Positions 44,884 through 54,476 of a DNA stretch of 64,000 nt are shown piece after piece. Positions within the stretch are counted from its first letter, which is position 1; every line of letters starts with the position of its first letter. Below the pieces are notes generated by a model, which made no database searches, had not been told where the DNA came from, and was given only the letters and a program-made list of their open reading frames with translations. Source of the stretch: Chitinophaga sp. sic0106 (GTDB lineage: Bacteria; Bacteroidota; Bacteroidia; Chitinophagales; Chitinophagaceae); the NCBI RefSeq assembly GCF_019219075.1, contig NZ_JAHUWJ010000006.1:1-64000 (forward strand), read 5' to 3'. A program made the position numbers and the translations under genes.

Positions 44884-46161
44884 ATGATGAACAGATTGTC
44901 TGTATTGGCATTACTTATCCTCTATGAATTGTTGACGGTGAGCACCGCCACCGCCCAGTCGGATACCCTGCACCTGACCCTGCCGGCAGCCACCACCATG
45001 CTGCTGCAACAGAACATACCACTGCTGGCGCAACGGTATAATATCGACTCGGCAAAGGCGGCTGTCATCACCGCACGACTATACGATAACCCGGAAGTGA
45101 GCTTCGAGAATGTGCTGTATAACCATACCACCGGCAAATGGTTTGACCTCGGTTATGAAGGACAGAACACCTTACAGATCCAGCAGCTGATCAAGCTGGC
45201 GGGCAAGCGAAATAAGGAAATCCAACTGGCACGCAGCGGGGTGAAACTGAGCGAATACCAGTTTTACGACCTGCTGCGCACCCTCCGATATGAACTGGCC
45301 GACAACTTTTATGACCTCTATTACAAGCAACAGTCCCTGCAAACCTATGCCAGCCAGGTCGCTTTCCTGCAACAGGTAGTACGCGCCTTTGCACAACAGC
45401 AGCAGCTGGGCCATATTGCTCCGAAAGAAATTATCAGGCTGAAGTCGCTGCTCTACGACCTGCAGCACGACGAGCTACAGCTGCGCCAGGACGTTCAACA
45501 AACCCAGTCCGACCTGGCACTGCTGATCCGGGTGCCGCCAACGGTGACCCTTTTCCCGGACGTGCCTGCGGCGCAACCGCTGCCGCTGGCATCTGCCTAC
45601 AATTACCAGAATTTACTGGATACCGCGATGCATAACCGCTACGACCTTAAAGCCGCCGGTGAAAATGTAAACTATAACGAAATTAACCTGCGCCTGCAAA
45701 AGGCACTGGCTGTGCCGGACCTGCAGGTAGGATTGTCGTACGATAAACAGGGAAATTTTGAACGTAACTACAACGGCCTGGGAGTAAGCATGCCGCTGCC
45801 TTTTTTTAACCGCAACCAGGGCAATATCCGTATGGCGCGCGCCACGCTGGAAGGCAGCAGGCTGGAACTGCAAGGCCGGCAGGACCAACTGGCCCATGAG
45901 GTAATGAACAGCTTCCGCGAAGCCGTGCAAACAGAACAAATGGCCGGCGACATGGACCCGGCCTTTGAACAGGACTACCGGCACATGATGGGCGAAATAG
46001 AAAAAAACTATCAGCAGCATAACATCGGACTGCTGGAGTTTATTGACCTCTACGATGCCTACCGCAGCAACGTGCGCAAGATGAATGAGCTCCGTTATAG
46101 TCGCCTCAGCGCCCTGGAAAAAATCAATTATGCCACCGGCGCCTCCATTTTCCATCCTTAA
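44884..46161 (+). CDS. TolC-family outer membrane factor (CzcC-like)
   Basis: This 425-residue protein has a signal peptide (to about residue 24), two long helical hairpin repeats (for example LLRTLRYELADNFYDLYYKQQSLQTY split around 110-140, and the later repeat at 320-400), and the CzcC-type segment GVSMPLPFFNRNQGNIRMARA. It forms the outer membrane channel of the tripartite pump encoded downstream. The adaptor gene follows after 9 bases. A Bacteroidetes-like CATCTTTG lies about 30 bases before the start. Confidence 0.9.
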   Translation: MMNRLSVLALLILYELLTVSTATAQSDTLHLTLPAATTMLLQQNIPLLAQRYNIDSAKAAVITARLYDNPEVSFENVLYNHTTGKWFDLGYEGQNTLQIQQLIKLAGKRNKEIQLARSGVKLSEYQFYDLLRTLRYELADNFYDLYYKQQSLQTYASQVAFLQQVVRAFAQQQQLGHIAPKEIIRLKSLLYDLQHDELQLRQDVQQTQSDLALLIRVPPTVTLFPDVPAAQPLPLASAYNYQNLLDTAMHNRYDLKAAGENVNYNEINLRLQKALAVPDLQVGLSYDKQGNFERNYNGLGVSMPLPFFNRNQGNIRMARATLEGSRLELQGRQDQLAHEVMNSFREAVQTEQMAGDMDPAFEQDYRHMMGEIEKNYQQHNIGLLEFIDLYDAYRSNVRKMNELRYSRLSALEKINYATGASIFHP

Positions 46162-46170
46162 CTCAACCAC

Positions 46171-47265
46171 ATGCAACAGCTATTCAAATTATACAGCATT
46201 TTACTTTTCATGGCTGCCATCACCTCCTGCGGTAATACGGTGGAGCCTATACGAAAACAATCCTTGGAGCTGAGCGATTCCCTGCTTAGGCGGCTGGAGG
46301 TAGACACAGCCGCCATCACACCCACCGCACACCAGGTTTCCCTGACTGGAAAAATTACTGCCAACGAAGATAAAATGGCGCAGATATTTCCGATGGTAAG
46401 TGGTATCGTCACCAATGTGAAAGTCCATTCCGGCGATTATGTGCAGAAAGGACAAGTACTGGCCTTGATTAAAAGCCCTGAAATGGCTACCTACACGGCT
46501 GATCAAACGATCAGCGAAAAAGAAATGCTGACAGCAAAGAAAAACCTGGAAGTAGCGGCATCCTTTTATAAAAGTGGACTGAACTCACAACAGGAATATG
46601 AAACCGCGCAAAATGAATATGACAAAGCGGTAGCGGCCTGGCATAAATCCACTGCTATCGTGGATATCAACGGGGGCGCGCATCAGAGCACCTATGCTGT
46701 GAAAGCGCCAGTGCCAGGCTTTGTAATCATCAAGCGGGCCGCCGAAAGCATGCAGTGGCGGCCGGATAACAGTGATCCGATTTTTGTAGTGGCGGACCTG
46801 CACAATGTTTGGGCCATCATCAATGTGTTTGAATCGGATATTGCGAGTATCCGTGAGGGTGATAGAGTGGAGATGAGCACGTTGTCGTATCCCGACAAAA
46901 CTTTCAGCGGGAAGATCGAAAAAATCTACAACGTGCTGGACCCTGAAAATAAAGTGATGAAAGCCCGCGTGGTGATGGATAATCCCGGTTACCTGCTGAA
47001 GCCGGAAATGTTTGTGAGCATTAAAACACAACGGCATTCGGATACCAACTCCATCAGCATTCCTTCCAGGGGCATCATCTTCGATAAGGACAAATATTTT
47101 GTACTGGTACTCACGGATAAAAAGCCGGGAGCGGAAATCAGGGAAATAAAGGTGGCCAGTACGGTGGAAGGTCGCGCCTACGTGACTGCTGGGCTGCAGC
47201 CCGGGGATAAAATTATTGCATCGCGACAAGTATTTATTTATGAAACCCTGCAGGACCTGCAATAA
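46171..47265 (+). CDS. RND efflux periplasmic adaptor lipoprotein (CzcB-like)
   Basis: This 364-residue membrane fusion protein has a lipobox ending AAITSC (C20), a barrel-sandwich hybrid domain (VTNVKVHSGDYVQKGQVLALIKSPEM), a helical hairpin (about 115-150) and a beta-barrel (IREGDRVEMSTLSYPDKTFSGKIEKI split at 225-250). It joins the RND pump to the TolC-like channel. It lies between the tolC-like and czcA-like genes, 9 and 12 bases away. Confidence 0.92.
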   Translation: MQQLFKLYSILLFMAAITSCGNTVEPIRKQSLELSDSLLRRLEVDTAAITPTAHQVSLTGKITANEDKMAQIFPMVSGIVTNVKVHSGDYVQKGQVLALIKSPEMATYTADQTISEKEMLTAKKNLEVAASFYKSGLNSQQEYETAQNEYDKAVAAWHKSTAIVDINGGAHQSTYAVKAPVPGFVIIKRAAESMQWRPDNSDPIFVVADLHNVWAIINVFESDIASIREGDRVEMSTLSYPDKTFSGKIEKIYNVLDPENKVMKARVVMDNPGYLLKPEMFVSIKTQRHSDTNSISIPSRGIIFDKDKYFVLVLTDKKPGAEIREIKVASTVEGRAYVTAGLQPGDKIIASRQVFIYETLQDLQ

Positions 47266-47277
47266 AATGCTGACAGT

Positions 47278-50200
47278 ATGAACAAATTCCTGAAGAAAGT
47301 CCTTGCTTTCTCCCTGATCAATAAATATTTTATCTTCTTCGCAGCCGCTGCCATGGCGGTGGCGGGTTATATCAGTTTTAAGCAGATAGGCGTGGATGCC
47401 TTTCCGGATGTCACCAATACATCCGTGACGATCATTACCCAATGGCAGGGCCGCAGCGCCGAGGAAGTGGAAAAATTTGTGACACGGCCTATTGAAATTG
47501 CGATGAACCGCGCGCAAAAGAAAACGCATATACGTAGTTCTTCGCTGTTTGGGTTATCGGTGGTGAAAGTGATTTTTGATGATGATGTGGATGATATTTT
47601 TGCCCGCCAGCAGATCAATAACAATATCACTTCCGCGGATCTTCCGGATGGGGTAGACCCGGAGATTGAGCCACCATATGGGCCTACAGGAGAAATTTAC
47701 CGGTATACGCTGGAGAGTAGCCAGCGGTCGGTGGCGGAGTTAAAAACGCTGCAGGATTGGGTGGTGGAACGCAACCTGCTTGCTGTTTCCGGGGTGGCAG
47801 ATATTGTGAGCTTTGGAGGAGCAGTGAAAATTTACCAGGTGACCATCAACCCTGATAAAGCAGTGCAGTACGATATCACGGCCGGTGAAATGTTTCAGGC
47901 GCTTACCAAAAGCAATATTAATGTAGGGGGAGATGTAATTGTAAAAAATGCACAGGCGTACGTTGTCCGCGGCATTGGCGTGTTAAACAACGCGGACGAA
48001 ATCAGGAACATCATCGTAGACCATATCAATGGAACTCCGATCCTGGTGAAGGATGTGGCAGATGTGAGCATAGCGGCGCTGCCGCGTTTAGGCCAGGTGG
48101 GCCGGGATGCGGATCACGATGTGGTGGAAGGTATCGTGGTGATGCGCAAAGGGGAGAACCCTGCCAATGTGATCTTGTCGCTCAAGGAAAAAATCGCTGA
48201 GCTGAATGGTAAAATTCTCCCCGAGGATGTAAAAATAAAACCCTTCTATAACCGGGAAGACCTCATCGAATTCAGTACCCATACGGTATTGCACAATATG
48301 TTGGAAGGGATCATATTTGTAACGGTGATCGTATTCCTGTTTATGGCCGACTGGCGCACGACCGTTATTGTATCGGTAGTGATTCCGCTGGCATTGCTCT
48401 TTGCCTTTATCTGCCTGCGTTTGAAGGGAATGAGTGCCAACCTCTTATCGATGGGAGCGATCGATTTTGGCATTATCATCGATGGGGCTGTGGTGATGAT
48501 GGAAGGGATTTTTGTGATGTTGGATCAGCGGGCGCATAAAATAGGGATGGAGCGCTTCAATAAACTCAATAAGCTGGGGATGATCCGTAAAGCCTGTATG
48601 GAAAACGGAAAAGGTATTTTGTTTGCGAAGCTCATTATCATCACAGGGTTGCTGCCAATTTTTACGTTTGAAAAAGTGGAAGGTAAAATGTTTTCTCCAC
48701 TGGCATGGACACTGGGCTTTGCCTTGCTGGGCGCGCTGATCCTAACCTTCACGCTGGTGCCGGCTATGGCCAGTGTATTGTTAAAAAAGAATGTAAGGGA
48801 GAAGAAAAATATTTTCCTGGAAGTGGTGCAGCGGCTTACGCTGCGGATCTTCCGGTTTACGATGTACCGGCGGCGGCTGGTGTTTTTCGGATCGTTGATA
48901 GTGCTGGTAGCTGGGTTGTACTGCTTTAAGTTTTTAGGAACGGAATTTTTGCCACAGCTGAATGAAGGTGCCATTTATATCAGGGCTACGGGGCCGCTGA
49001 GTACGTCCCTGGAGGAGTCGGTGAAGCTCTCCAATGACATGCGGCGTAAGCTGCTGCGGTTCCCGGAGGTGCGGCAGGTGATGTCGCAAACAGGCCGCCC
49101 CAATGACGGTACTGATGCAACCGGATTTTACAATATTGAAATGCATGTGGATATATATCCGCAAAATGAATGGGAAAGCGGATTATCGAAGGCACAGCTG
49201 ATCGATAAAATGCAGCAGCAACTGGATGGTATTCCCGGGATAACCCTCAATTTCTCCCAACCTATTATGGATAATGTAGAAGAAGCAGTGTCCGGTGTGA
49301 AAGGTTCACTGGTGGTGAAATTATTTGGAGATGATTTTAAGGTGATAGAAGAAAAGGAGGAACAGCTGGAAAAGATCCTGAAAGGGGTAAGGGGGATTGA
49401 GGACCTGGGAATTCTTCGGAATTTAGGTCAGCCGGAGCTGCGCATTAACCTGGATCAGCAGAAGATGGCGCTCTACGGCGTTACCACGGAGGATGCCAAT
49501 TCTGTGATCGAGATGGCTATTGGCGGTAAGGCGGCCACCCGTATTTATGAGGGGGAGAAATATTTTGACTTGCGCATTCGTTATCCGGAATCGTTCAGGG
49601 AGGATGAAACAGCCATTGGGAACCTGATCATTCCTACTATCCGTGGCAATAAAATTCCCCTGAAAGAGATCGCGGACATCGGTCATAGGGTTGGTCCCAG
49701 TATTATATATAGAGATAAACACCAGCGTTACGGCGCCATCAAGTTTTCGGTTCGGGAGCGCGATTTGGGGAGTACGATAGAGGAAGCACAGCAGAAAGTG
49801 GCGGCACAAGTGCAGCTGCCGAAAGGTTACAACCTGCAGTGGGCGGGTGATTTCGAGAACCAGCAACGCGCCGGCAAGCGGCTGGCGCAGGTGGTGCCCA
49901 TTAGTTTATTGTTGATTTTCCTGATCCTTTTTGTGTTGTTCGGGAGCTTTAAAGATGCATTGCTGGTACTCGGTAACGTACCGTTTGCCATCATCGGCGG
50001 TATCTTCTCCCTATGGCTAACCGGTACTAACTTTAGTATATCCGCAGGTATTGGTTTTATTGCCTTGTTTGGTATTTGTGTACAAAACGGGGTGATATTA
50101 TTGTCGCGTTTCAAATCCAACCTGCGTACCCTGCCTGCTGCTACAGATGCCGGCTTACTGGCAGGCATACACGAAGGAGTGGAGTCGCGCATACGCCCGG

Positions 50201-50394
50201 TGATCATGACTGCTATGATGGCGGCTATCGGGCTGTTGCCGGCGGCTACCAGTATGGGGATTGGATCGGAAACGGCGAGGCCGCTGGCGAGGGTGGTGAT
50301 TGGCGGGTTGATAACCGATACTTTATTTAACCTGTTTATATTTCCGGTAGTGTTTTATTGGAGTTACCGGAAGGTGGTTACTGCAAAGAGGTAG
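47278..50394 (+). CDS. Heavy-metal efflux RND pump (CzcA/CusA family, HME)
   Basis: This 1038-residue inner membrane pump has 12 membrane segments and two large periplasmic loops. The HME proton-relay motif is D396-F-G..D402-G-A-V-V-M..E409 in membrane segment 4, which separates metal pumps from drug pumps. Other landmarks are ARQQINNNITSADLPDGV and FAIIGGIFSLWL..GIGFIALFGICVQNGVIL. It exports divalent cations (Co, Zn, Cd, Ni) or Cu/Ag; the motif does not decide between them. The stop codon overlaps the first base of the terminator hairpin. Confidence 0.95.
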   Translation: MNKFLKKVLAFSLINKYFIFFAAAAMAVAGYISFKQIGVDAFPDVTNTSVTIITQWQGRSAEEVEKFVTRPIEIAMNRAQKKTHIRSSSLFGLSVVKVIFDDDVDDIFARQQINNNITSADLPDGVDPEIEPPYGPTGEIYRYTLESSQRSVAELKTLQDWVVERNLLAVSGVADIVSFGGAVKIYQVTINPDKAVQYDITAGEMFQALTKSNINVGGDVIVKNAQAYVVRGIGVLNNADEIRNIIVDHINGTPILVKDVADVSIAALPRLGQVGRDADHDVVEGIVVMRKGENPANVILSLKEKIAELNGKILPEDVKIKPFYNREDLIEFSTHTVLHNMLEGIIFVTVIVFLFMADWRTTVIVSVVIPLALLFAFICLRLKGMSANLLSMGAIDFGIIIDGAVVMMEGIFVMLDQRAHKIGMERFNKLNKLGMIRKACMENGKGILFAKLIIITGLLPIFTFEKVEGKMFSPLAWTLGFALLGALILTFTLVPAMASVLLKKNVREKKNIFLEVVQRLTLRIFRFTMYRRRLVFFGSLIVLVAGLYCFKFLGTEFLPQLNEGAIYIRATGPLSTSLEESVKLSNDMRRKLLRFPEVRQVMSQTGRPNDGTDATGFYNIEMHVDIYPQNEWESGLSKAQLIDKMQQQLDGIPGITLNFSQPIMDNVEEAVSGVKGSLVVKLFGDDFKVIEEKEEQLEKILKGVRGIEDLGILRNLGQPELRINLDQQKMALYGVTTEDANSVIEMAIGGKAATRIYEGEKYFDLRIRYPESFREDETAIGNLIIPTIRGNKIPLKEIADIGHRVGPSIIYRDKHQRYGAIKFSVRERDLGSTIEEAQQKVAAQVQLPKGYNLQWAGDFENQQRAGKRLAQVVPISLLLIFLILFVLFGSFKDALLVLGNVPFAIIGGIFSLWLTGTNFSISAGIGFIALFGICVQNGVILLSRFKSNLRTLPAATDAGLLAGIHEGVESRIRPVIMTAMMAAIGLLPAATSMGIGSETARPLARVVIGGLITDTLFNLFIFPVVFYWSYRKVVTAKR

Positions 50395-50471
50395 GGAGAT
50401 TGGATCAGCGCCTGCGGCGCTGATCCAATCTCCCATGAGAAAGTGCCGAAGGCACTTTCTCATGGGAGATT
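50394..50471. terminator. Convergent terminator made of two overlapping perfect hairpins (paired-hairpin element, copy 4)
   Basis: Hairpin 1 is a perfect 19-base stem (50394-50412 against 50416-50434), loop TGC. Hairpin 2 is a perfect 21-base stem (50427-50447 against 50451-50471), loop GAA, followed by a T-run. Both use AATCTCCC at 50427-50434. The element touches the stop codons of czcA-like (50392-50394) and of the convergent permease gene (50470-50472), filling the whole spacer. Confidence 0.85.
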
Positions 50472-51558
50472 ATTTTTTTAAAATTTTACGGGTTAGCTTC
50501 AACTTCTTCGGCTTATCTTCTTCCCCTAACAAAATAGCCCAGGGATGCAGGTTATCTACGCTCTCGCATAATATTTTCACAATCGCAATCACTGGTATTG
50601 CCAGGAACATTCCTGGTACGCCCCAGAGCATATTTCCAAGGATAACACTGATAATAGTCACGAGCGCATTGATTTTAACCTGCCGCCCTACGATGCTGGG
50701 GAACAGGATATTACTATCCACGAGATGGATGAGGAACAGGGCAATACCTACCTGCAGGGAAGCAATAGGGGTGCTGGTAGCCAGTGTTACCACCATGCAG
50801 AGCACCAGTGCGGTAAAGATACCGATGTAGGGGATGATGTTGAAGATGGCCGCCATCATACCCAGCAGCACGGCATATTTGATGCCGAGGATGGCAAACA
50901 CGGTGCAGTTCAGTACTGCCACGATTACCATTTCTATCATGAGTCCGCCCACATAGCTTTTAATGATGGAGCGGGTACGTTCTACAGCTCCCATCAGTGT
51001 CTCTTTATGTTTTTCTGCAAACAGCGCTACGAGGAATCTTACCAGCAGCTTGCGGTATAGCATAATGAAAAACGTATACAGGAGTACGAATACTACGAAA
51101 ATGATCAGCGAGGAAACGGAGAGCAGGGTGGAGCTTACAAAGCTGGTAGCTGTGCCGAGGGTGCCCATGGCCAGCTTTTCCAGGTAGGTCATCTGGGTGC
51201 TGCTATCGATATGAAACTGTGTGTTTACCCAGTTTTGCAGGGAGCTGACGGTGTCCATCAGTTTTGTTTCCAGCTGTGGCAGATCAGAAATGAAGGCCTG
51301 CATTTGTTTGGTAAGTACCATAATGATGATCATCAAAAAAATGATAAACAATAGCAGGGAGGTGAATGCAGCCAGTCCCCGCGGAAATCGCCAGCGCTCC
51401 AGTAATGAGGCAATGGGCAGCAGCATGATGGAGATGAGGAGAGCAAACAATAATGGAATGATGATTTCGCTCCCAGTCCGCGCTATCATTACGATCAATA
51501 CCAATGACAATAAGGTAAAGGCGAGTTTAGCGTAAAAGGGCAGTTTTAAATCGTTCAT
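50470..51558 (-). CDS. AI-2E family transporter (PerM/TqsA-like)
   Basis: This 362-residue protein has about eight membrane segments and the AI-2E family pattern: FALLISIMLLPIASLLERWRFP near the start, a central soluble part (about 110-190), and late GMMAAIFNIIPYIGIF and VDSNILFPSIVGRQVKINAL. Members export small molecules (autoinducer-2 in TqsA) or act as Na/H antiporters. The substrate here is unknown. The tail is lysine-rich (GEEDKPKKLKLTRKILKK). The gene is monocistronic. Confidence 0.9.
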   Translation of the reverse strand: MNDLKLPFYAKLAFTLLSLVLIVMIARTGSEIIIPLLFALLISIMLLPIASLLERWRFPRGLAAFTSLLLFIIFLMIIIMVLTKQMQAFISDLPQLETKLMDTVSSLQNWVNTQFHIDSSTQMTYLEKLAMGTLGTATSFVSSTLLSVSSLIIFVVFVLLYTFFIMLYRKLLVRFLVALFAEKHKETLMGAVERTRSIIKSYVGGLMIEMVIVAVLNCTVFAILGIKYAVLLGMMAAIFNIIPYIGIFTALVLCMVVTLATSTPIASLQVGIALFLIHLVDSNILFPSIVGRQVKINALVTIISVILGNMLWGVPGMFLAIPVIAIVKILCESVDNLHPWAILLGEEDKPKKLKLTRKILKK

Positions 51559-51692
51559 GCAGATAGTATTTATTCAAATATATTACAAATCAATATCTTT
51601 TGCATTATGAATTTAGCAATTCCGCGAACGGCATAGGACCACAACTTTTCAATAGTTATTTTGTGAGCTAGTGATTTAAAACCCTCTTTTAC

Positions 51693-52787
51693 ATGAAAAG
51701 ATTATCAACCTTTTTCTTATTACTATTCGTACTGAACGGATTTGCCCAAACGAGTATTGACTCCCTGCCTGTAAGAGGCTTTTGCATTGGAGCTCCCAGC
51801 TCCGGCAGAGTGGAATCTTTTATCAAATTTATCAATGAGGAGCTGGCGCCCCGGCACATTAATACGTTGGTGTTGCGGGTAGATTTTAATTACCAGTATA
51901 CCTCGCATCCCGAGTTGCGGGATAAGGATGCGCTGAGCAATGCGCAGGTAAAGCAGTTGGTAGCCGCCAGCCGCAAACATGGTATCAGGCTGATTCCTCA
52001 GATTAATTTGCTGGGACATCAGTCGTGGGCGGGCCAAACCACAAATTTACTGAAGGTATACCCTGATTTCGACGAAACCCCCTGGGTAAAGATGCCGGAG
52101 AAGTATGCCTGGCCAAACCCGGATGGGTTGTATTGCAAAAGCTACTGTCCTTTACACCCGGGCGTGCACAAGGTAGTGTTTGAGCTGGTGGATGAGGTAT
52201 GTGATGCCTTTGAAACCGATGCTTTTCATGCCGGCATGGATGAGGTGTTTTACATCGGTGAGGATAAGTGTCCGCGTTGCGGTGGCCGCGACAAAGCGGA
52301 GCTGTATGCCGGTGAGGTATGGAAGATTCGCAACCACCTGGCTGAAAAGGGCCGGCAGTTGTGGATCTGGGGCGACAGGCTGATTGACGGTAAAACCACC
52401 GGTATTGGTATGTGGGAAGGTAGTATGAACAACACCCATCGTGCGGTGGATCTGGTGCCAAAGGATATCATGGTGTGCGACTGGCATTATGAGCGTCCTG
52501 ATAAAACGCCGGTATATTTCGCAATGAAAGGTTTGAGTGTGATTACCTGCCCCTGGCGGATGCCTAACAATGCAGTGCTGCAGTTGAAGGATATATTTGA
52601 TTACCGCAATACGGCTACTGCCGACATGAAACCGCGTTATCAGGGAATGATGCAAACGGTTTGGTCGGATGCCGGTACTTTCCTGGACGAGTATTATGGG
52701 GTGAGAAAGCCTAAAGCAGGTGAGGCACCGAATAATAATACGCCGGCGAATTGTTTCAGGACTTTGTTTCCTGTTGTTGGGAAGTAG
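51693..52787 (+). CDS. Secreted GH20-like glycoside hydrolase homologue
   Basis: This 364-residue protein has a signal peptide (to about residue 19) and one TIM-barrel domain. The segment FHAGMDEVFYIGED puts D183-E184 at the place of the GH20 catalytic D-E pair, and NLLGHQSW stands where GH20 enzymes have the MPGH segment. There is no N-terminal GH20b domain. Four cysteines (C148, C152, C193, C196, the last two as CPRC) hint at a metal site or disulfides, unusual for GH20. The substrate is unknown. Its stop is one base from the stop of the convergent AraC-type gene. Confidence 0.75.
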   Translation: MKRLSTFFLLLFVLNGFAQTSIDSLPVRGFCIGAPSSGRVESFIKFINEELAPRHINTLVLRVDFNYQYTSHPELRDKDALSNAQVKQLVAASRKHGIRLIPQINLLGHQSWAGQTTNLLKVYPDFDETPWVKMPEKYAWPNPDGLYCKSYCPLHPGVHKVVFELVDEVCDAFETDAFHAGMDEVFYIGEDKCPRCGGRDKAELYAGEVWKIRNHLAEKGRQLWIWGDRLIDGKTTGIGMWEGSMNNTHRAVDLVPKDIMVCDWHYERPDKTPVYFAMKGLSVITCPWRMPNNAVLQLKDIFDYRNTATADMKPRYQGMMQTVWSDAGTFLDEYYGVRKPKAGEAPNNNTPANCFRTLFPVVGK

Positions 52788-52788
52788 T

Positions 52789-53715
52789 TTAGTAGTGCTT
52801 TCTTAAAGTAGGAATAAAAATTTCGCAATAGTTAGACAGGGATAGGGATATGAAGAAATGATTCCCACTCATTTTGAATATCCCTTCCTTGCAGTTGCGA
52901 CTGATGAAATCGTACATGGGAATACCTGCGGTGGCCCAGTCCATGGGCAGCGGCAGACGCAGATAGGAGCCGCCCTGTATACGCTTTTTGAGCAGGTAGG
53001 GGTAGCGTGCTTCCAGTTGCAGCATCATCTTTATATCGCTGGCAGGGATGGCAATTCCTGCGTACATACTCAGTTTTTCATAATCGGTTACCGGCACGGA
53101 ATCCAGTGTTCCTGTAATAATGCGGCTGTTGGGAATATCGTACAGGGTTTGCATTTTATGGAACAGTCCAACGAAGTGGGTCATTTTAGCGACCATTTCG
53201 GCTACTGGATTTTGACCACGCGATATCAGGGAGTAATACAAAATGGTATCTGGTACTGTTACTTTTTCGCAGCGTTCCACGTTGAAGAAGCTGCTGAGAG
53301 GCGTATCGCTGCCGCTATGGGTGATGGTGACGGCGATGTCGAGTGTTCTTTTTTCGTTGGGTAGTACCAGTATCCTGCGGAACTGCATGGGGCTTTCACG
53401 AAAGTGTTGCTTAAAAGCCTTGCTGAGTGCGGAGGTGGTGGCATAACCACACATTTCACTGATTTCATTGATATTATAGCCGCTGTGGCGGAGTAGTCCT
53501 GCTGCCAGTTCCAGGCGGTGGCGTTTCACGTAATGCCAGAATGGTTCACCTATAATTTCAGCGAAGGTGTGATAAAAATAGGAGTAAGACATGCCGAGGC
53601 GTTCAGATACTTCTCTGATGGAAAAGGGTTCTCCTACGTTGTCATCAGCGAAGCACAGGCCTTGCAATGCAAGCGCCTCCAGTTGCTCTTTCGTTTGGGT
53701 GGAAGTCTTTTTCAT
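52789..53715 (-). CDS. AraC-family regulator with C-terminal GyrI-like ligand domain
   Basis: This 308-residue protein has an N-terminal double helix-turn-helix (about 28-125: FSIREVSERLGMSYSYFYHTF, then GYNINEISEMCGYATTSALSKAFKQHF) and a C-terminal effector-binding domain (about 145-300) of the GyrI-like type, the Rob/BmrR arrangement. It probably senses a small hydrophobic compound. Target genes are unknown; the neighbours are a GH20-like gene (convergent) and small genes (divergent). Confidence 0.88.
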   Translation of the reverse strand: MKKTSTQTKEQLEALALQGLCFADDNVGEPFSIREVSERLGMSYSYFYHTFAEIIGEPFWHYVKRHRLELAAGLLRHSGYNINEISEMCGYATTSALSKAFKQHFRESPMQFRRILVLPNEKRTLDIAVTITHSGSDTPLSSFFNVERCEKVTVPDTILYYSLISRGQNPVAEMVAKMTHFVGLFHKMQTLYDIPNSRIITGTLDSVPVTDYEKLSMYAGIAIPASDIKMMLQLEARYPYLLKKRIQGGSYLRLPLPMDWATAGIPMYDFISRNCKEGIFKMSGNHFFISLSLSNYCEIFIPTLRKHY

Positions 53716-53831
53716 AGCAACCTGTTTAGGTTATTTCACGGGGATTAATGGTACAATTTTGGTCCTACTGTATTCACGAATAGTACAATTTAGACAAAAT
53801 ATTTTTTTATTCTAATTATAATTTTAATAAT

Positions 53832-53972
53832 ATGATTATCGAATGGCTCGGTAATTTTCTCATTGAGTTGATTATCAATGTTATTATTGAAGAAGGGATT
53901 GGAGGCATAAAAAATATTTTTGTCGTACTTAGAAAAAAGCTGAAATGGACAAACCGAAATGCATTGGATTAG
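53832..53972 (+). CDS. Possible 46-residue small amphipathic protein
   Basis: ATG at 53832 opens a 46-codon frame giving MIIEWLGNFLIELIINVIIE followed by a basic end (RKKLKWTNRNALD). The first 20 residues are hydrophobic and amphipathic, the end is basic, as in small membrane-associated peptides. It lies in a 344-base gap (53716-54059) that otherwise holds the AraC gene's promoter region. No family is recognised and the base composition is AT-rich, so it may be chance. Confidence 0.35.
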   Translation: MIIEWLGNFLIELIINVIIEEGIGGIKNIFVVLRKKLKWTNRNALD

Positions 53973-54059
53973 ATACTTTTAGTGCAGCAACCACTTCTGT
54001 ACGTATTTTGGTCCTATATGTGAAGGGTAGCAATAAATAACCTGTCATTTCTGATTGTC

Positions 54060-54476
54060 ATGGAAGCCAATAGAAATCGTAAAAAGGTACATCCGTTTAA
54101 GTGCCATGGGCGCTTATCCGTCTATTTTCTTAACTCCATCAAGGTATTTGTCCTATCCATCCTGTTTTGGGGTTGCGCCTGTCGCAACGCCTTTGCTATG
54201 GGGAGGGTGATTATGCCGGTAGGCGTCAGTATTTCCCTGTTCCTGGCTATAGGCCTGGTGGTGATGGTACTGGGTGCTTTGGTATACCTGGGTTGGCTGA
54301 TGTTGGGGAAACTGGGTAAACAGCTGCAGGTAGCCAATATCAGTTTATTACAATCGGAGATTAAGGAGGTGACCTACCGCCATCGTATAAACGAAGCCAC
54401 TGAAAAATGCCGCAAGCTCGAAGCGCAGCTGAATCAGACCCTATTTGAATTACGCAAGGCCCGCCAGGAGCCCTGA
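54060..54476 (+). CDS. Small two-span membrane protein with coiled-coil tail
   Basis: This 138-residue product has hydrophobic segments at about 24-46 (FLNSIKVFVLSILFWGCACR, possibly a signal peptide ending NAFA) and 55-80 (SISLFLAIGLVVMVLGALVY), and a charged helical tail (90-135) with leucine/isoleucine spacing typical of a short coiled coil. I recognise no family. It may be anchored with the tail in the cytoplasm. Confidence 0.55.
   Translation: MEANRNRKKVHPFKCHGRLSVYFLNSIKVFVLSILFWGCACRNAFAMGRVIMPVGVSISLFLAIGLVVMVLGALVYLGWLMLGKLGKQLQVANISLLQSEIKEVTYRHRINEATEKCRKLEAQLNQTLFELRKARQEP

Noticed and set aside
46585..47529. A 314-codon frame opposite the adaptor and pump genes
   Set aside because: It spans the junction of two well-supported genes on the plus strand and shows no domain.
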